A stretch of 64,000 nt of DNA from CAYMEV01 sp964389675 [NCBI: uncultured Candidatus Sumerlaeota bacterium] (GTDB lineage Bacteria > CAYMEV01). The stretch covers positions 1 to 64,000 of the forward strand of contig CAYMEV010000020.1 of assembly GCA_964389675.1 (NCBI GenBank), read 5' to 3'. A program made the position numbers and the translations under genes. How positions within the stretch are numbered: the stretch's first letter is position 1; every line of letters starts with the position of its first letter. The notes below the pieces were generated by a model that saw nothing but the letters and a program-made list of their open reading frames with translations, was not told the origin of the DNA and ran no database searches. Shown here one piece after another: positions 62,986-64,000 of the stretch.

Positions 62986-63635
62986 TATTCTGTAAGCTTT
63001 TTTATATCGTTTTCCTTTCCTATCAGAAGAAGGATGGAGTCTGGTTTGAGTTTAGATGCAGGGTCAGGCAAAAAATGAAAATTCCTTTTATATTTCCCTC
63101 TGATGGCTATAACGAAAACATTGTATTTACCGGGCAGTGACAGTTCTATAAGGCTTTTATCATAAAATGCAGGGGGTGTATTTACCTCCATTACCACATA
63201 GCCCTGGGAGAGCGGTATGTAATCTATCAGGTTGGGGTTCATAATCTTTGCAGCAATCATTTCTGCTGTATCTCTTTCAGGGAAAACGATCTCATCAGCT
63301 CCAAGTGTCTTTAATATATTTCCATGATCATCACTAATTGCTTTTACCCTTATCTTCTTAACATTAAGCTTTTTGAGGTGAACAACGCATAGAATGCTCT
63401 GTTCCATGGTTTTCCCCAGGCTTACAATTACCTCGTCAACCTCAGGGTCGATAACCGCTTTCAATGCATCAAAGCTGGTTACATCCAGTATTAATGCCTT
63501 TCTTACAAACCTTTGAATATCTGCGATCTTTTTCTCATCTATGTCAAGAGCAATTACCTCGCTTCCCTCTTTTGCCAGCTCCTTACAAAGATGCACGCCA
63601 AACTGGCTAAGCCCGATAACACAAATCTGTATCAT
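62985..63635 (-). CDS. ktrA: Trk/Ktr potassium uptake regulatory subunit TrkA/KtrA
   Basis: A 216-residue cytosolic gating protein. The RCK N-domain has the Rossmann motif GLSQFGVHL, the acidic strand end ALDIDEKK and ILDVTSFDAL, which bind nucleotide. The RCK C-domain (about 140-216) contains ELSLPGKYNVFVIAIRG and PDPASKLKPDSILLLIG. It gates a Trk/Ktr-type channel; the membrane subunit gene begins 10 bases upstream. No membrane segment is present. Confidence 0.94.
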   Translation of the reverse strand: MIQICVIGLSQFGVHLCKELAKEGSEVIALDIDEKKIADIQRFVRKALILDVTSFDALKAVIDPEVDEVIVSLGKTMEQSILCVVHLKKLNVKKIRVKAISDDHGNILKTLGADEIVFPERDTAEMIAAKIMNPNLIDYIPLSQGYVVMEVNTPPAFYDKSLIELSLPGKYNVFVIAIRGKYKRNFHFLPDPASKLKPDSILLLIGKENDIKKLTE

Positions 63636-63645
63636 ACTGTTCCTC

Positions 63646-64000
63646 CTATCCTACCAGGATATCCTCCCGGGGCATTCTATATAAGTCCTGCTCCTTTTTT
63701 ATTATTACAAATGCGATTGTCAATGGCCCAATTCTTCCGAAAAACATTGTCATTATAATCCATATTTTTGAAACAGCGGAAAGCCTGGATGTTATGCCTG
63801 TTGAGAGCCCGACAGTACCAAATGCCGATATCTGTTCAAATATTATATCGATTGCTCTTACTGAATCATTTGAGCCCTCCATAGAAGACAGTATCATAAA
63901 GCCTGCAATGTTCCATAATAAGGCTACCAAAACAAGAAGGACTATCTTATTAATAATATCACTGCTTATTGACCTGTTAAAAATATTTACACTTGTCCTG
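63646..64000 (-). CDS. ktrB: Trk/Ktr potassium channel subunit, 5' part missing at right edge
   Basis: The C-terminal ~118 residues of a TrkH/KtrB-type membrane subunit. The frame is open to the window edge; the TTG near 63930 is internal. The selectivity-filter-like AFGTVGLSTGITSRLS and the final helices (IWIIMTMFFGRIGPLTIAF) match KtrB. The gene continues beyond the window. It is followed directly by the gating subunit. Confidence 0.92.
   Translation of the reverse strand, partial: RTSVNIFNRSISSDIINKIVLLVLVALLWNIAGFMILSSMEGSNDSVRAIDIIFEQISAFGTVGLSTGITSRLSAVSKIWIIMTMFFGRIGPLTIAFVIIKKEQDLYRMPREDILVG

Noticed and set aside
1-64000. CRISPR arrays, tRNA or rRNA genes, insertion sequences, prophage
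   Set aside because: No regularly spaced repeats, no cloverleaf-like sequence noticed, and no transposase, integrase or phage protein among the frames. Short or divergent tRNAs could be missed by eye; a tRNAscan-type search would decide.

Overview
This is an AT-rich bacterial chromosome segment, densely packed with long co-oriented runs of genes. ATA (Ile) and AGG/AGA (Arg) are used heavily throughout, and base and codon use look uniform. I see no transposase, integrase, phage gene, rRNA, tRNA or CRISPR array. The gene set points to an anaerobic, probably diderm, fermentative bacterium. Peptides are imported, amino acids are degraded (tryptophanase family, a KamA-type radical SAM enzyme), and 2-oxoacids are oxidised by a four-subunit ferredoxin oxidoreductase. 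Ammonia is assimilated by type III glutamine synthetase, and three hydrogenase-maturation genes are present. I cannot fix the phylum from this window; a spirochaete-like or uncultured candidate-phylum lineage fits, but that is inference.

Layout. 1-2.3 kb (minus): UbiA-type phosphoribosyl/prenyltransferase, LOG-family protein and TPR protein. 2.4-10.3 kb (plus): one tightly spaced run of a MATE exporter, a Tat-type exported protein, aspS, a YihX-like phosphatase, a pseudokinase/beta-propeller protein and a two-tier AAA ATPase. It ends in three 33-bp tandem repeats shared with the 3' end of the convergent AIM24 gene. 11.3-12.4 kb: a secreted DUF4214 protein with its own promoter-like sequence and terminator. 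12.5-16.5 kb: a large membrane protein facing a GH99/WbsX-like protein. 14.5-21.2 kb (minus): pdxS-pdxT-hypA-hypB-hypF plus the GH99-like gene, with overlapping ends. 21.5-23.2 kb: a nitroreductase and a KamA-family enzyme. 23.6-29.7 kb (plus): a Yej-type peptide ABC transporter with two separate ATPases, followed by corA. 30.9-32.5 kb (minus): an OlsB/OlsA-like acyltransferase pair. 32.7-36.0 kb (plus): chorismate mutase, DAHP synthase, a hexapeptide acyltransferase and an unusual S51/cyanophycinase-like protein. 36.1-40.5 kb: a membrane-embedded spermidine-synthase-like protein and uvrC. 40.8-46.7 kb (plus): a porGDAB-type operon, a soluble GAF histidine kinase and a VirK-like exported protein. 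46.7-50.9 kb (minus): an SHMT-like gene, glnN and a polyprenol/DAG kinase-like gene. 51.1-56.3 kb (plus): a tryptophanase, a pseudo-receiver protein, nrdR and a class A PBP. 56.3-57.9 kb (minus): an ABC-F ATPase behind a well-initiated 41-codon overlapping upstream ORF. 58.1-64 kb: a methyltransferase, a 1297-residue secreted NlpC/P60-SH3-FG-GAP protein, and a Trk/Ktr potassium system cut by the right edge.

The most unusual items are four: the pseudokinase-propeller/AAA pair in the aspS operon, the ABC-F upstream ORF, the S51-like protein with a large helical insertion, and the KamA-family enzyme that lacks both lysine-binding aspartates. None is proven to be a new system. Domain assignments come from reading motifs by eye, without database searches.
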